Shown here: positions 19,552-27,522 of the stretch, piece after piece
Numbering within the stretch: the stretch's first letter is position 1
How the letters are laid out: each line of letters starts with the position of its first letter
NCBI GenBank assembly: GCA_902510755.1
Contig: CABXCS010000003.1
Coordinates: 1-64,000 of the forward strand
Source of the DNA: an uncultured Woeseiaceae bacterium
GTDB lineage: Bacteria; Pseudomonadota; Gammaproteobacteria; Steroidobacterales; Woeseiaceae
Direction: 5' to 3'
DNA: 64,000 nucleotides
Notes under the pieces: model-generated
Database searches by the model: none
The model's input: only the letters and a program-made list of their open reading frames with translations
What the model was told of the DNA's origin: nothing
Position numbers and translations under genes: made by a program

Positions 19552-19956
19552 TTATTTTTTACCTAATTTTTCTGGCTTAGGATATTTTTGACCTAAGCTT
19601 GATCCATCGGACAGTTTAATGGATATAACTGATAGAAGTTTTCTACCATCTCTACCGGGATGGCCAATTATGCTTATTTTATCACCAACTTGAATAGTAT
19701 TTTTTGTCCACCCTTTTCTAACAAGAAGTGAGGGACTACTGGTTCTTACATCCCAGCTTATAATCTCATTATTATCGATTATATCTACATAATAACGAAC
19801 ATGTGGATTTCTGAACCAAATCTCCGAAACTACACCTTCTATCTCAATGGTCTTTTCAGCTGTAAATTCAACAGCGAATGAATGATGAGCATTAATAGAA
19901 TTACATGAAATTAATCCCAGTAGAATTGTCATTAATTTGATATTTTTTAGGTTCAA
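19552..19956 (-). CDS. DUF6152 family exported protein
   Basis: 134 residues. The signal peptide ends near INAHHSFA, so the mature protein begins with a His-His pair, as is typical of DUF6152. It continues with the family pattern EGVVSEIWFRNPHVRYYVD, a WDV strand, and GDKISIIGHPGRDG, an OB-like beta-barrel signature. It is periplasmic; the N-terminal His pair may bind metal, but that is inference. It leads a two-gene unit with the 376-residue exported protein, and a second DUF6152-like gene lies on the opposite strand at 21545-21955. Confidence 0.8.
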   Translation of the reverse strand: MNLKNIKLMTILLGLISCNSINAHHSFAVEFTAEKTIEIEGVVSEIWFRNPHVRYYVDIIDNNEIISWDVRTSSPSLLVRKGWTKNTIQVGDKISIIGHPGRDGRKLLSVISIKLSDGSSLGQKYPKPEKLGKK

Positions 19957-20174
19957 AATTTTTCCTAAGAGATATTTTAAATATATTATTTGGCCAAATC
20001 ATACTACTTAACTAAGCTATTTACTCATAAAATAGTCAAAATTCTTCATAATTTAATTATGTTATATTATTAGTCGATAGTTACTTGAAAATAATGTGAT
20101 CCATTTTAAATGCTGACTAACTTCAATAGTAGGGAAATTATAAAATTAATTGTAAGCGCAAAAAGGAAAATAGT

Positions 20175-20621
20175 ATGAAGATTCTTATGCCAATAGTAGT
20201 CTTTTTCATCTTATTGAGTGGATGTAATCAAACTAGTGAATTTAAAACTGACGAAATAATATTCTATGTTGAGATGACAGTTAATAATAAGTCATCAGAT
20301 GAAATTGAAGTATTTTCAAGAAAATACCAGGAGCTTGTTATGCTTAACGAGCCTGATACTCTGTCGTGGAAATTTTTTAAATCAAGTTCTGATGAAGTGA
20401 TTGAGATTTCCAGATGGAATAATTCAGAGGCAATTAAAACACACATTAGTAATATATCGAGTGGTGGTATTTTGGAGGGTGGCTTTATATCTTTTGTTGA
20501 TCATTTTGTAATTAATAAAATAAGCGTTTTAGGAAAAATTAATCCTGAAGTTAGAGCGATGTTGGACAATCTTGGTATTCCGATAATATATAGACCGCTA
20601 ATTTCAGGTTACAGTCGATAA
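20175..20621 (+). CDS. Lipoprotein with ABM-like (dimeric barrel) domain
   Basis: 148 residues with a lipobox LLSGC (Cys17). The middle has the pattern of the antibiotic-biosynthesis-monooxygenase/YgiN fold: NEPDTLSWKFFKS, then IEISRWNNSEAIKTHI. Cytoplasmic ABM proteins act as small monooxygenases or heme-binding enzymes; a lipoprotein version is unusual. It begins a three-gene run with an exported hydratase-like protein and a DUF6152 protein, divergent from another DUF6152 unit. The function is inferred only from fold resemblance. Confidence 0.6.
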   Translation: MKILMPIVVFFILLSGCNQTSEFKTDEIIFYVEMTVNNKSSDEIEVFSRKYQELVMLNEPDTLSWKFFKSSSDEVIEISRWNNSEAIKTHISNISSGGILEGGFISFVDHFVINKISVLGKINPEVRAMLDNLGIPIIYRPLISGYSR

Positions 20622-20632
20622 ATGATCTTGTC

Positions 20633-21538
20633 ATGAGAAGAAGAATTTTAAGTTTATTGTTGGTAATTTTCTCTCCCATAAGCGCGTTCTCACAAGATAC
20701 AGAGGTATCTTACAATCAAATAGACACTGAGATTCAAAGGATGGCAATTAATTTTTTAAAACTAAGGCCAATGCAGGGTTTTGATTATAAAAATATGTCA
20801 ATCTCAAGAGCTTATTTCTGGCAGGGAAGGATGGCTGATTATCTCGGTATTAAATTTGGTCCAGTTATTGGTTATAAAACTGGGGGTCATAATGCGGGCC
20901 CATCATTCGTAACATTTCCCAAGGATGGAATTCGCGGCTTACTTTTAGAGGATATGCTAAAGCCAAATAATTTTAAGGTTGAATTGGGAGCGACAAAACG
21001 AGGTTTTTTAGAGGCGGATTTTGCATTTAGGGTAAAAGATGGCTCTATAAATGAGGCGAACAATGAGATCCAATTATTAGCAGGTTTAGATGCGATTATT
21101 CCATTTGCTGAGATACCAGACCCTTATTATGAATCTGGAACCAGAAGCGTAAATGGAACTATTGTGTCAAATATGGGGAGTAGATTCTCAATTATGGGAG
21201 CACCTCTTTTCATTGAACCTACTGAATTATGGATTAAAAAAATTAATAATTTTACATTTGCCGTGCATGATGAGCACAATAATTTAATTGAGGAAGGAAA
21301 AATAAATGGATGGTACAAACCTTTAGTGGTAGTTAAATGGCTTCGTGATCATCTGTTATCCAGTGGTATAAGATTAAAAGCCGGAGATATATTATCTTTA
21401 GGTAACATTGGAATTATCAGGCAATTACACCCAGATTCTCCCCGTGGCCCTGCCTACCAACCTAATTCATTTACCCTGAGTTATTATGGGCTCAGCGACC
21501 AACCCGTTAACGTTACAATTATGATAGATAGATCTTGA
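20633..21538 (+). CDS. Exported 2-keto-4-pentenoate hydratase-like protein
   Basis: 301 residues with a signal peptide cleaved about SAFSQD. The mature part follows the MhpD/FAH-fold hydratase pattern: GYKTGG, then GLLLEDM, then FLEADFAFRVKD with the acidic metal-site residues, and IIPFAEIPD. Cytoplasmic relatives hydrate 2-hydroxypentadienoate in catechol meta-cleavage pathways. No aromatic-degradation genes are near, and export is odd for this activity, so the substrate may differ. It lies 11 bases after the ABM-like lipoprotein gene and six bases before the DUF6152 start. Confidence 0.72.
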   Translation: MRRRILSLLLVIFSPISAFSQDTEVSYNQIDTEIQRMAINFLKLRPMQGFDYKNMSISRAYFWQGRMADYLGIKFGPVIGYKTGGHNAGPSFVTFPKDGIRGLLLEDMLKPNNFKVELGATKRGFLEADFAFRVKDGSINEANNEIQLLAGLDAIIPFAEIPDPYYESGTRSVNGTIVSNMGSRFSIMGAPLFIEPTELWIKKINNFTFAVHDEHNNLIEEGKINGWYKPLVVVKWLRDHLLSSGIRLKAGDILSLGNIGIIRQLHPDSPRGPAYQPNSFTLSYYGLSDQPVNVTIMIDRS

Positions 21539-21544
21539 TTGAAT

Positions 21545-21955
21545 ATGCAATTTAAATTCTCATCAGAAATTAATATCATTTTAAGTATGTTTGTTCTTCT
21601 TACCCATGATATCTATGCTCATCATGGTTGGTCTTATTATCGTGAAGAAATTTCTATAACAACAAAAGTAACCAAACTTCGTTTGCGTAATCCACATGAT
21701 CAGATCATGACTATAGATGATAACAATAAAGTGTGGAATTTGTTATTAGCACCACCAGCGAGGAATCGTCGTTTTGGTTTCGACGGAAGTGTCATCAAGA
21801 TTGGCGACGAAATTGTGATCTTAGGGCAAAAGCATATCGATAAAAATGAAATCAAAATTCACTGTATATACAAAAATCAGGAATTGATTTATATTTACCG
21901 ATATCCCAATGGAATGAGTAGTCTTGACTTTATGCGATTGGGTGGGAAATGTTAA
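21545..21955 (+). CDS. DUF6152-like exported protein
   Basis: 136 residues from the ATG at 21545; a TTG at 21539 overlaps the preceding stop region and is less likely. The signal peptide runs to about DIYAHHGWS, so the mature chain starts with His-His as in the DUF6152 protein at 19552-19956. It has the same RLRNPHDQIM motif and GDEIVILGQKH strand. It is a divergent paralogue, on the other strand and in another transcript. Periplasmic; function unknown. Confidence 0.7.
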   Translation: MQFKFSSEINIILSMFVLLTHDIYAHHGWSYYREEISITTKVTKLRLRNPHDQIMTIDDNNKVWNLLLAPPARNRRFGFDGSVIKIGDEIVILGQKHIDKNEIKIHCIYKNQELIYIYRYPNGMSSLDFMRLGGKC

Positions 21956-22062
21956 ATTTGGTTTTAGTTACAAAATAACTTTCAAATCTTTTCGGATTCA
22001 CCTTGATTATGTGTATTATATTGATCTTCAGCTATTTAGATGTGTTTTCATAGGAGATTTCA

Positions 22063-23220
22063 ATGAGATTCAGAAGCAAGCAGATTCATGCAGGAGTTAC
22101 ACCAGACCCAACGACAGGCGCTATATTAACTCCAATCTTTCAATCAACAACCTTTGTTCAAGAATCTGTTGATAGTTATCTTTCAAAAGGCTTTTCCTAT
22201 TCTCGTTCAGGAAATCCAACTGTTAGAGCGCTAGAGAAGAAGTTAGCTGAGTTAGAGGGTGGTTATGATGCAACTTGTTATGGAACAGGTATGTCAGCAG
22301 TTAACTGTACGATGCTGGCATTTTTGAGCGCTGGTGATCACGCTATAATTTCTGATGTAGCTTATGGTGGTACATACCGTTTATGCACAAAAGTATTGAG
22401 CCGTTTTGGTATTGAATTTTCTTTTGCTGATACTTCTAATCCTGACGATGTAAAATCTAAAGTTAAAGAAAATACAAAGCTATTTTTAACCGAAACTCCA
22501 GCTAATCCAACCATGAAACTATCAGATATTGCTGAGATATCAAAGATTTCCCAGTCAGTCAATGCTGTTCATGTAGTCGATAACACTTTAATCACTCCAT
22601 GTTATCAAAGAGCAATTGAGTTGGGTGCAGATTTATCTCTTCATAGCACTACAAAATATTTTGATGGTCATAATGCGACTGTTGGGGGTGCAGTAGTAGC
22701 TAGAACAAAAGAATTGGACGAAAAAATCCGTTTTATACAAAATAGCACTGGATCAATCATGTCACCAATGGTTGCTTGGTTGACACTTCAGGGCTGCAAA
22801 ACTCTCTCAGTGAGAATGGAAGCACAGTCTGCCAACGCTCTCGCGATCGCTCGTTACTTAGAAAGTCATCCAAAAGTTGAACAAGTGGCTTACCCTGGCT
22901 TAGAATCATTTTCTCAACACGAATTAGCGAAAAAACAATCTTCTGGTTTCGGAGCAATGTTGTGGTTTGAGGTTAAAGGAGGTTTAAAAGCAGGTAAACA
23001 ACTCATGGATTCAGTAGATTTGTGGACTTTAGCAGAAAATTTAGGCTCAGTAGAATCGCTGATAACGCACCCAGTTACTATGACACACGCAGATGTTGAT
23101 GAAGCGGAGAGAAAAAGAGTTGGCATTATAGATGGATTGGTAAGGTTATCAGTCGGTTTGGAAGATGGCGAAGATCTTATAGAAGCTCTAGATAAGGCAT
23201 TAGAGAGCGTTCAAGTCTGA
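22063..23220 (+). CDS. Transsulfuration PLP enzyme (MetB/CGL/MGL family)
   Basis: 385 residues. It begins FRSKQIHAG and has the family's signature around the PLP lysine, SLHSTTKYFDGHN, plus YSRSGNPT for the neighbouring subunit's phosphate contact. AGGAG precedes the ATG. The family includes cystathionine gamma-synthase, cystathionine gamma-lyase and methionine gamma-lyase, which I cannot separate by eye. It acts in cysteine/methionine interconversion in the cytoplasm. It converges with ctaA seven bases away; no SAM riboswitch is visible upstream. Confidence 0.88.
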   Translation: MRFRSKQIHAGVTPDPTTGAILTPIFQSTTFVQESVDSYLSKGFSYSRSGNPTVRALEKKLAELEGGYDATCYGTGMSAVNCTMLAFLSAGDHAIISDVAYGGTYRLCTKVLSRFGIEFSFADTSNPDDVKSKVKENTKLFLTETPANPTMKLSDIAEISKISQSVNAVHVVDNTLITPCYQRAIELGADLSLHSTTKYFDGHNATVGGAVVARTKELDEKIRFIQNSTGSIMSPMVAWLTLQGCKTLSVRMEAQSANALAIARYLESHPKVEQVAYPGLESFSQHELAKKQSSGFGAMLWFEVKGGLKAGKQLMDSVDLWTLAENLGSVESLITHPVTMTHADVDEAERKRVGIIDGLVRLSVGLEDGEDLIEALDKALESVQV

Positions 23221-23227
23221 TTTAATA

Positions 23228-24262
23228 TCAGTTATCTCCTCTTGTTAGTCCGTGACATAAGTATAGTGCGACAGTGAGTAATAGCATTGCAGTCGCTTGG
23301 TGAGCGGCTGCAAGTGTTGTTGGGACATATAATATTAAAGTAGATATTCCCAATATGAATTGTAGTATGGTTGTATGCATAAGTGCATTAATAGCTTTTC
23401 TCATTCTTGTTGAGAATTCAATTCTTCTTGCCCTGAACCAATATAAACCAACAGAAAGAAAGGTAATAAGTGTAAGTATACGATGATTGAATTGTACGGT
23501 AGCGATGTTTTCAAAATGATTTAACCACAACGGTTTTAGAGCAAATATACCCGGCGGAACCCAATATTCACCCATCATTGGGTACGTGTTATATATTTTT
23601 CCCGCCTTTAATCCAGCCACAAATCCACCAGATATGATTGTAATGATGATAAGCAAAGTTAGGGCTTGGGTTTTTTTTGACCACACATGAGCAATTGTTT
23701 TTTTAGGGTAAATGAGATTTAATGCTACCCAAAGCATGAAGCTATATATCAAAAATGCAGATGATAAGTGTGCAGTTAATCGATACTGACTTACTGCCGG
23801 ATTATCAACCAGCCCGCTTTTAACCATGTACCATCCTAATAAACCTTGCATACCACCTAAGATCAGCATTAGAAAGTATTTTGGGAGTTCTTTATTTTTT
23901 ATATATCCTTTGAAGATGAAGAAAATTAGTGGGATAAAAAAAGCCAAACCAATTAATCTTCCAAGTAACCTATGTAGATATTCTAGCCAGAATATTTGTT
24001 TAAAATCATAAACATTCATGTAAGAATTTTTTTTAAGAAATTCTGGAGATTGTTTATACATTTCAAAGGTATTTAACCAATCTTCTGTAGAAATCGGAGG
24101 AATTGCACCCATAATAGGTCGCCAATCAACCATAGATAGACCAGAGCCAGTTAATCTTGTCACTCCTCCGAGAATAACCATTATAAAAACCATAAAACAA
24201 CATAAAAGAAGCCATTTAGCGACAGATAAATTCGCAGTCAACATTTTATTTTCTGCTAGCAT
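23228..24262 (-). CDS. ctaA: Heme A synthase, COX15-like
   Basis: 344 residues with about eight membrane helices. The first-helix motif TRLTGSGLSMVDWRPI and the second-helix segment WLEYLHRLLGR supply heme-ligand His residues; LTAHLSSAF and QFNHRILT provide the other pair. It oxidises the heme O methyl group to give heme A for aa3-type cytochrome oxidase. The SMVDWRP form is the COX15/alphaproteobacterial type rather than the shorter gammaproteobacterial type. The oxidase itself is not in the window. Confidence 0.92.
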   Translation of the reverse strand: MLAENKMLTANLSVAKWLLLCCFMVFIMVILGGVTRLTGSGLSMVDWRPIMGAIPPISTEDWLNTFEMYKQSPEFLKKNSYMNVYDFKQIFWLEYLHRLLGRLIGLAFFIPLIFFIFKGYIKNKELPKYFLMLILGGMQGLLGWYMVKSGLVDNPAVSQYRLTAHLSSAFLIYSFMLWVALNLIYPKKTIAHVWSKKTQALTLLIIITIISGGFVAGLKAGKIYNTYPMMGEYWVPPGIFALKPLWLNHFENIATVQFNHRILTLITFLSVGLYWFRARRIEFSTRMRKAINALMHTTILQFILGISTLILYVPTTLAAAHQATAMLLLTVALYLCHGLTRGDN

Positions 24263-24409
24263 TAATTGAACTCCATTTAATAAATCGAATACATTATTTA
24301 TTTATAACAGTAACGTTAATTTATCATTATTCAACTCTAATCGCCCGTTTGAAGAGGAATATAATAGTAATGTTACATTCGTTTACAACTATTTAAATAC
24401 ATTGGCCAT

Positions 24410-24877
24410 CTATTTAAAGGATGTAATTTTTAGTGGTAATGAAGTGGTGTATTTTATTGTTTCCATGCTGAAACTTGAGCTTACATCGTATAAATCAACC
24501 TTTGTGATCATCTCCTTATACATTTCATCATAACTATTCATATCTGGTACGACCGCTCTAATTAAATAATCGATATCACCACTTAATCGGTGTACTTCCA
24601 TGATATTTGGATTAGCTGAAACCATCTTATTAAATTCGTTAAACCATCTAGAGGTATGTTTATGGGTTCTGATAGCTGAATAAACAGTGAGGTCAAGTCC
24701 AACTTTTTTCTGATCTAATAGTGTAACTCTTGCACTGATTATTCCTTTTTCTTCAAGTGATTGAATTCGTCTCCAACATGTAGATGCAGACATATCTAGA
24801 GTATTAGCAATTTCATTAACTGTTAGTGTGGAATTTTTCTGAATGATTTCAAGTATTCTTAAATCTTTTTTATCCAT
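24410..24877 (-). CDS. Lrp/AsnC family transcriptional regulator
   Basis: 155 residues from the ATG at 24877, which has GAAGGA eight bases upstream; an upstream ATG at 24913 would add twelve. The N-terminal winged helix is clear (DLRILEIIQKNST, then SASTCWRRIQSLEEKG), followed by the RAM effector domain with HRLSGDIDYLIRAVVPD. Lrp-type proteins sense amino acids and bind DNA as octamers or dimers. No obvious target operon adjoins it; neighbours are ctaA and the NorC-like gene. Confidence 0.92.
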   Translation of the reverse strand: MDKKDLRILEIIQKNSTLTVNEIANTLDMSASTCWRRIQSLEEKGIISARVTLLDQKKVGLDLTVYSAIRTHKHTSRWFNEFNKMVSANPNIMEVHRLSGDIDYLIRAVVPDMNSYDEMYKEMITKVDLYDVSSSFSMETIKYTTSLPLKITSFK

Positions 24878-25021
24878 TTTGGATCCTTCTTTTAATTTGA
24901 AATATAATTTCATTATAAATATAAATATTAAGATATTATTTCTTAATTATCATTATTTATAATATATATGGAACATATTTTCATTAAATTTAATATATAA
25001 TTTTGTTTTGAAAGTTAATAT

Positions 25022-25492
25022 TTGATAGTTATTAGGGGGGGGAGAATCATCAATAACCGCAAAATATTCATTACTTTAGTGATTTCTTATTTTTTTTATT
25101 CAATCTATATCTTTGCCTCAGGAACAGATTCTTTACCAGGGATGATCGCTCATTCTGATGAAAGTCGTCATGGGCAGGAATTATTCCAAGAGTATCATTG
25201 CATAGCTTGCCATCAGTTTTATGGTCTTGGTGGTCACATGGGCCCGGAATTAACTAATGCAATGTCATATCGAGGTGGAAATGTGGGTGAGATAATTGCT
25301 AGACAATTTTTAGCTAATGGTGGAAATGGAATGCCTAATTTAAATCTCACCGAAACTGAAATATCTGCCTTAATTGCTTATTTAAAATTTGTTGATAAGA
25401 CAGGCACCTATCCACCAAAAAACTATAAAGTTAAATGGGGCATGATATATCAGGAAGATGATCCAGAATGGGTGTCAGGAGAGAAATTATGA
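25022..25492 (+). CDS. NorC-like membrane-anchored cytochrome c
   Basis: 156 residues from the TTG at 25022, the only canonical start before the first helix. One TM helix (about 14-32) is followed by a periplasmic monoheme domain with Cys60, Cys63 and His64 (CIACH), GLGGHMGPELT, and the likely Met ligand at 104 in NGMPNLNLT, all as in NorC. It would pass electrons to the NorB-like partner, whose ATG overlaps this stop (ATGA). An eight-G run lies inside codons 5-7. Confidence 0.82.
   Translation: MIVIRGGRIINNRKIFITLVISYFFYSIYIFASGTDSLPGMIAHSDESRHGQELFQEYHCIACHQFYGLGGHMGPELTNAMSYRGGNVGEIIARQFLANGGNGMPNLNLTETEISALIAYLKFVDKTGTYPPKNYKVKWGMIYQEDDPEWVSGEKL
25035..25042 (+). other. G8 homopolymer at start of NorC-like gene
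   Basis: Eight consecutive G bases stand in an otherwise very AT-rich stretch, five codons into the predicted NorC-like frame. Such a tract could slip in replication, or the GGGGAG end could pair with the 16S 3' end. No ATG, GTG or TTG follows at a suitable distance, so the TTG upstream is kept. Confidence 0.5.
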
Positions 25493-26847
25493 TTGGTTTG
25501 AGGTTTATGCGTCTAGGAGTCATTACTCTCGCGATAGGTTTATTCTTTGGAGTAATCGGTGGCTTTCAGTTTTTATTTCCAGATTTTTTGAGAGAATTAT
25601 TATTCACTAAAACAAGAGCAATTCATGTCTCTATGGTCGTTTCTTGGATATTCTTGATAGCTATAGGAGGTATTTATTACTATCTTCCATCACAATTGGA
25701 TAAGAAATTATATTCCAATAAATTGGCTGGTTGGCATTACTGGCTATTCTTGATTACGGGAATTCTTGTGTTAGTAAGTTATCTATCAGGAAAATTTGGA
25801 GGACGAGAATACTTTGCATTTCCTCCAATATTAAGTATTCCAATCTTTCTAAGTTGGATATTTTTTGGGTATAATTTTTTCCGTACTATGTCGCAAGAAA
25901 CAGAGTCATGGCCAGTCTATTACTGGCAGTGGGCTACAGGGATAATATTTTTCTTCTTAACTTACACCGAAGCTCATCTTTATCTAATTCCATATTTTAG
26001 AGAAAATATGGTTCGTGAAATTATTGTGCAGTGGAAATCATATGGGGCATTAACAGGCTCCTGGAATATGTTGGTTTATGGTACTGGGTTGTTTATTGCA
26101 ACTAGAATAAGTGGAAATGACAACGTCGCAAAAACAAAAATGGCTTTTGCACTCTATTTTTTGGGCTTATTTAATTTAATATTTGGATGGGCGCATCATA
26201 CCTATCTAGTTCCCTCAGAGACATGGATACGAACATTTGCTTATTTTGTAAGTATGACTGAATTGTATATATTCGGTAAGATTATATGGGATTGGCGTGG
26301 CTCCCTTCAGCAATGGCAGATAAACAAACACGATACTGCTTATCGTTTTCTGTTCGCTGCTGATATATGGGTATTTTTAAACTTAGGATTGGCGTTGATT
26401 ATATCCGTACCATATTTTAATTTATACACTCATGGAACCCATACTATTGTGGCCCACGCCATGGGAAGCACGATTGGGATAAATACTATGATTTTATTAT
26501 CTTCATTATTTTATTTGATAAATGAAGCAAAAGTGAGTCAACTTGATACTAGAGAGACTAAAAAAGTAATAAATGGATTTTGGATTACAAATGTCTCTCT
26601 GGCGGTATTTTTAATTGCCCTTATTTGTGCTGGTTTAGGGAAAGGTATTTTATATACTGACATGCCGTTTCAGGCAATGATGTTCAATATTAGACCATTT
26701 CTTGTAACATTTACACTAGCAGGGATAGCGTTAATGTTGGGTCTCTGGGTTGTTTTGTGGCAAGCTTTTAATAAATTAGGAATTCTAAATGGTTCCATAG
26801 ATGTTTCAAAGCAGGATGAGGTGCGAGTTAATAAGCAACCAACATAA
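25489..26847 (+). CDS. NorB-like heme-copper oxidase subunit, variant active site
   Basis: 452 residues, about 12 helices, from the ATG at 25489 (ATGA overlap; AGGAGA upstream). It has the cNOR helix II motif RAIHVSMV (His46), the helix VII His pair GWAHHTY (236-237), and helix X YTHGTH with VAHAM (His323). Compared with NorB, the helix VI FeB His and Glu seem replaced by Tyr185 and Thr189, and the low-spin heme ligand in H-x-H by Met325. It probably belongs to the NOR branch, but whether it reduces NO is uncertain. No norD/norQ lies nearby. Confidence 0.75.
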   Translation: MIGLRFMRLGVITLAIGLFFGVIGGFQFLFPDFLRELLFTKTRAIHVSMVVSWIFLIAIGGIYYYLPSQLDKKLYSNKLAGWHYWLFLITGILVLVSYLSGKFGGREYFAFPPILSIPIFLSWIFFGYNFFRTMSQETESWPVYYWQWATGIIFFFLTYTEAHLYLIPYFRENMVREIIVQWKSYGALTGSWNMLVYGTGLFIATRISGNDNVAKTKMAFALYFLGLFNLIFGWAHHTYLVPSETWIRTFAYFVSMTELYIFGKIIWDWRGSLQQWQINKHDTAYRFLFAADIWVFLNLGLALIISVPYFNLYTHGTHTIVAHAMGSTIGINTMILLSSLFYLINEAKVSQLDTRETKKVINGFWITNVSLAVFLIALICAGLGKGILYTDMPFQAMMFNIRPFLVTFTLAGIALMLGLWVVLWQAFNKLGILNGSIDVSKQDEVRVNKQPT

Positions 26848-26853
26848 CTTGAA

Positions 26854-27522
26854 CTAGTTACTATTATTCTTTGTGATAACAATATTATTATTCATAAATA
26901 GAACTGATCTATCAGCGAAATAATTCGCTTCCTTTGTATCATGAGAAACGATTAATACGGTTGCTTGCCTCTCTTTAAAGATTTTTTTAGTTTCATTGTG
27001 AAGTTCGTTTTTTAAGCTTCCATCAAGAGCATTGAATGGCTCATCCAATAAAAGAATATTTGGCTCCGGTGCCATAGCTCTGGCAAGTGCCACTCTTTGT
27101 TGCTCTCCTCCTGATATTTCATGTGGATATTTATTTCGTAGTGACTGAACTCTAAAAAGCTCCAAGTAATCAGAAGCAATTTCTTGCTTATTTTTTTGAT
27201 TATGAATTCCAAAAGTAACATTATTTAAAACACTGAGATGAGGAAAAAGAGCTCTCTCTTGAACCACAAGTCCAATTTTTCTTTTTTCGGGAGGAAGAAA
27301 GTGATTTGCATCTGAGATAATTTGATTATTTATCTTTATAACACCGGAAGTCTGCGTTTCAAGCCCAGCGATTATTCTCAATAATGTAGTTTTACCGCAT
27401 CCTGAAGGGCCAAGGATAGAAATAATTTCACCTGAATCGATCTCAAGATTGAGATTTTCAAATAGAATCTTATCATTCTCATAAGAGTGTTTTAAATTAT
27501 TTATTTCTAAAATTGGTTTCAT
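26854..27522 (-). CDS. Fe(III) ABC transporter, ATP-binding protein
   Basis: 222 residues. Walker A is GPSGCGKTT (about 38-46), the Q-loop VVQERALFPH, the signature ISGGEQQR, Walker B ILLLDEP, and the H-loop VSHDT. It is shorter than FbpC (about 350) because it lacks the C-terminal regulatory domain. It would energise the adjacent permease. Third gene of a substrate-binding protein, permease, ATPase operon; start and upstream stop are contiguous (TAAATG). Convergent with the NorB-like gene. Confidence 0.9.
   Translation of the reverse strand: MKPILEINNLKHSYENDKILFENLNLEIDSGEIISILGPSGCGKTTLLRIIAGLETQTSGVIKINNQIISDANHFLPPEKRKIGLVVQERALFPHLSVLNNVTFGIHNQKNKQEIASDYLELFRVQSLRNKYPHEISGGEQQRVALARAMAPEPNILLLDEPFNALDGSLKNELHNETKKIFKERQATVLIVSHDTKEANYFADRSVLFMNNNIVITKNNSN

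Noticed and set aside
21956-22062. SAM riboswitch upstream of the transsulfuration gene
   Set aside because: The 107-base gap is short and shows no multi-stem structure of any SAM riboswitch class.
21924-22172. 82-codon ORF between DUF6152 and the transsulfuration gene
   Set aside because: It overlaps both neighbours, has no recognisable domain, and the neighbours are well supported.
24943-24960. ATTATCATTATTTAT resembling a Fur site
   Set aside because: Only AT-rich hexamer similarity without a proper inverted repeat, in a region where such strings are expected by chance.
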